DNA from: Rhodanobacter soli
GTDB taxonomy: Bacteria; Pseudomonadota; Gammaproteobacteria; Xanthomonadales; Rhodanobacteraceae
Reading direction: 5' to 3'
Assembly (NCBI RefSeq): GCF_040548735.1
Contig: NZ_JBEPSD010000001.1
Coordinates: 2,294,001-2,358,000, forward strand
Length of the DNA stretch: 64,000 nucleotides
Positions 63,301-64,000 of the stretch are shown here, piece after piece. How positions within the stretch are numbered: position 1 is the first letter of the stretch; each line of letters begins with the position of its first letter. Position numbers and translations under genes: made by a program. The notes under the pieces were generated by a model that was not told the DNA's origin, did not search any database, and was given only the letters and a program-made list of their open reading frames with translations.

Positions 63301-64000
63301 TCAGCGGTTGCGGATGCGCAGCACCTGGCCGAGCTTGATCTGGTCGTTCTTCAGGTGGTTCCACTCGCGCAGTTGGGTCACCTCGACCGAGTGCCGCTTG
63401 GCGATCGTCGACAGCGTGTCGCCCTTGGTCACCTTGTAGGTGGTCGAGGCCTGGGTGGCGTTCGCGGTGACCTTGCCGAAGTCCTTGCCTTCGGTCCGGC
63501 TGACCGTGGTGGCGCTGCCGTTCGCATGGGCCACGCCGGTGACGGTGACGTCGCTCACGCTGCCCTGGACCTTGCTCAGGCGGGCCGTGTCCTTGGCGTC
63601 GGCGCGGCGCTGCTCCAGCGCCTGCCGCGCCGCCAGCGTGTCGGGCGAGGTCGGCGCGATCGCGGCGCGTGCCGCATAGGTGGCGCCCGGCGCCGACACC
63701 GGCGTGCCCTTGACGGCGCGTGCGCCGACTTCGGCCAGGATCCGGCTGCGCCGCGAGACGTCCATCGCCACCAGCGCGCCGTCGTCCTGGTACGGCAGCA
63801 CGGCGTGCTTGCGCAGCGCCGCCTTGGCCGGTTCGGTCTGCATGAAGTCGATGAAGGCCTGCGCCTGGGCGGCCTTCGGGCTGCGCGGGTTGGTCACCAG
63901 GTACAGCGGGATGAACAGCGGGTAGCTGCCGTCGGCGATGTTGGCGACGGTGGCCGGCTTGCCGTTGATCGGGATCGCCTTGAGCTTGGCATTGCCGCTG
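63301..64000 (-). CDS. PstS-like phosphate-binding protein with C-terminal LysM domain, 5' end beyond window
   Basis: The last 233 codons of a larger gene open to the right edge. The first part matches the C-terminus of PstS-type binding proteins (DGSYPLFIPLYLVT, then FIDFMQTEPAKAALRKHAVLPYQ). An 80-residue Ala/Thr-rich linker is followed by a LysM repeat (TYKVTKGDTLSTIAKRHSVE, NQIKLGQVLRIRNR region). LysM binds peptidoglycan, so the protein would be a wall-tethered periplasmic binder. The fusion is unusual for a phosphate transporter component. No pst genes are visible in the window, though they may lie beyond the edge. Confidence 0.82.
   Translation of the reverse strand, partial: SGNAKLKAIPINGKPATVANIADGSYPLFIPLYLVTNPRSPKAAQAQAFIDFMQTEPAKAALRKHAVLPYQDDGALVAMDVSRRSRILAEVGARAVKGTPVSAPGATYAARAAIAPTSPDTLAARQALEQRRADAKDTARLSKVQGSVSDVTVTGVAHANGSATTVSRTEGKDFGKVTANATQASTTYKVTKGDTLSTIAKRHSVEVTQLREWNHLKNDQIKLGQVLRIRNR

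Overview
The window is a 64-kb, GC-rich chromosomal segment from a gammaproteobacterium of the Xanthomonadales. The 16S rRNA, the two TonB-dependent receptors, the Mpl-Adk-PPi-phosphofructokinase neighbourhood and the BthNK-like nucleoside kinase all fit the Rhodanobacteraceae, and it looks most like Rhodanobacter. That placement rests on my recognition of families and rRNA features, not on a search. Coding density is high and almost everything is housekeeping chromosome. I see no phage, insertion sequence, integron or CRISPR array.

Layout. 1-4.2 kb: a minus-strand run of MFS exporter, aldo/keto reductase and zinc-type quinone/alcohol dehydrogenase (cut by the left edge), with a divergent LysR regulator. 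4.3-8.5 kb: a DUF2333 membrane protein, inorganic pyrophosphatase, a prolyl-4-hydroxylase-like dioxygenase and a MocR-type regulator. 8.8-15.4 kb: an Oar-like TonB receptor, a CI-like regulator and a prolyl oligopeptidase. 15.6-20.5 kb: a pyrophosphate block (proton-pumping pyrophosphatase, RcnB-like protein, PPi-dependent phosphofructokinase, adenylate kinase). 20.5-30.4 kb: mpl, a Lon-N domain protein, an SDR, a sigma-54 activator, argD, glyoxalase I, hemL-thiE, rubredoxin and a DUF192 lipoprotein. 30.5-36.2 kb: a complete rRNA operon (16S, tRNA-Ile, tRNA-Ala, 23S, 5S) with promoter, boxA-like sites, processing stems and terminator. A degraded UPF0114 (yqhA-type) pseudogene follows it.

36.7-52.8 kb: glpK, a nucleoside kinase, then a long plus-strand run mreB-mreC-mreD-mrdA-rodA-mltB-rlpA-dacC-ybeD-lipB-lipA-prc. 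It couples the cell-elongation machinery to lipoate synthesis and a periplasmic protease, with several ATGA overlaps. 52.9-59.2 kb: a minus-strand trio of TPR-aspartyl hydroxylase, TonB receptor and TPR-sulfotransferase. Two protein- or peptide-modifying enzymes beside an outer-membrane transporter make this the best candidate here for an undescribed system. 59.3-64 kb: M1 and M17 peptidases, a HAD phosphatase and a PstS-like protein with a C-terminal LysM domain (cut by the right edge).

The most notable sequence-level observations are a repeat-like in-frame insertion inside mpl, the frameshifted UPF0114 relic behind the rRNA operon, covarying twin hairpins in the two rRNA spacers, an exact CRP/Clp-type site upstream of the sigma-54 activator, and three different pyrophosphate-using enzymes within 14 kb.
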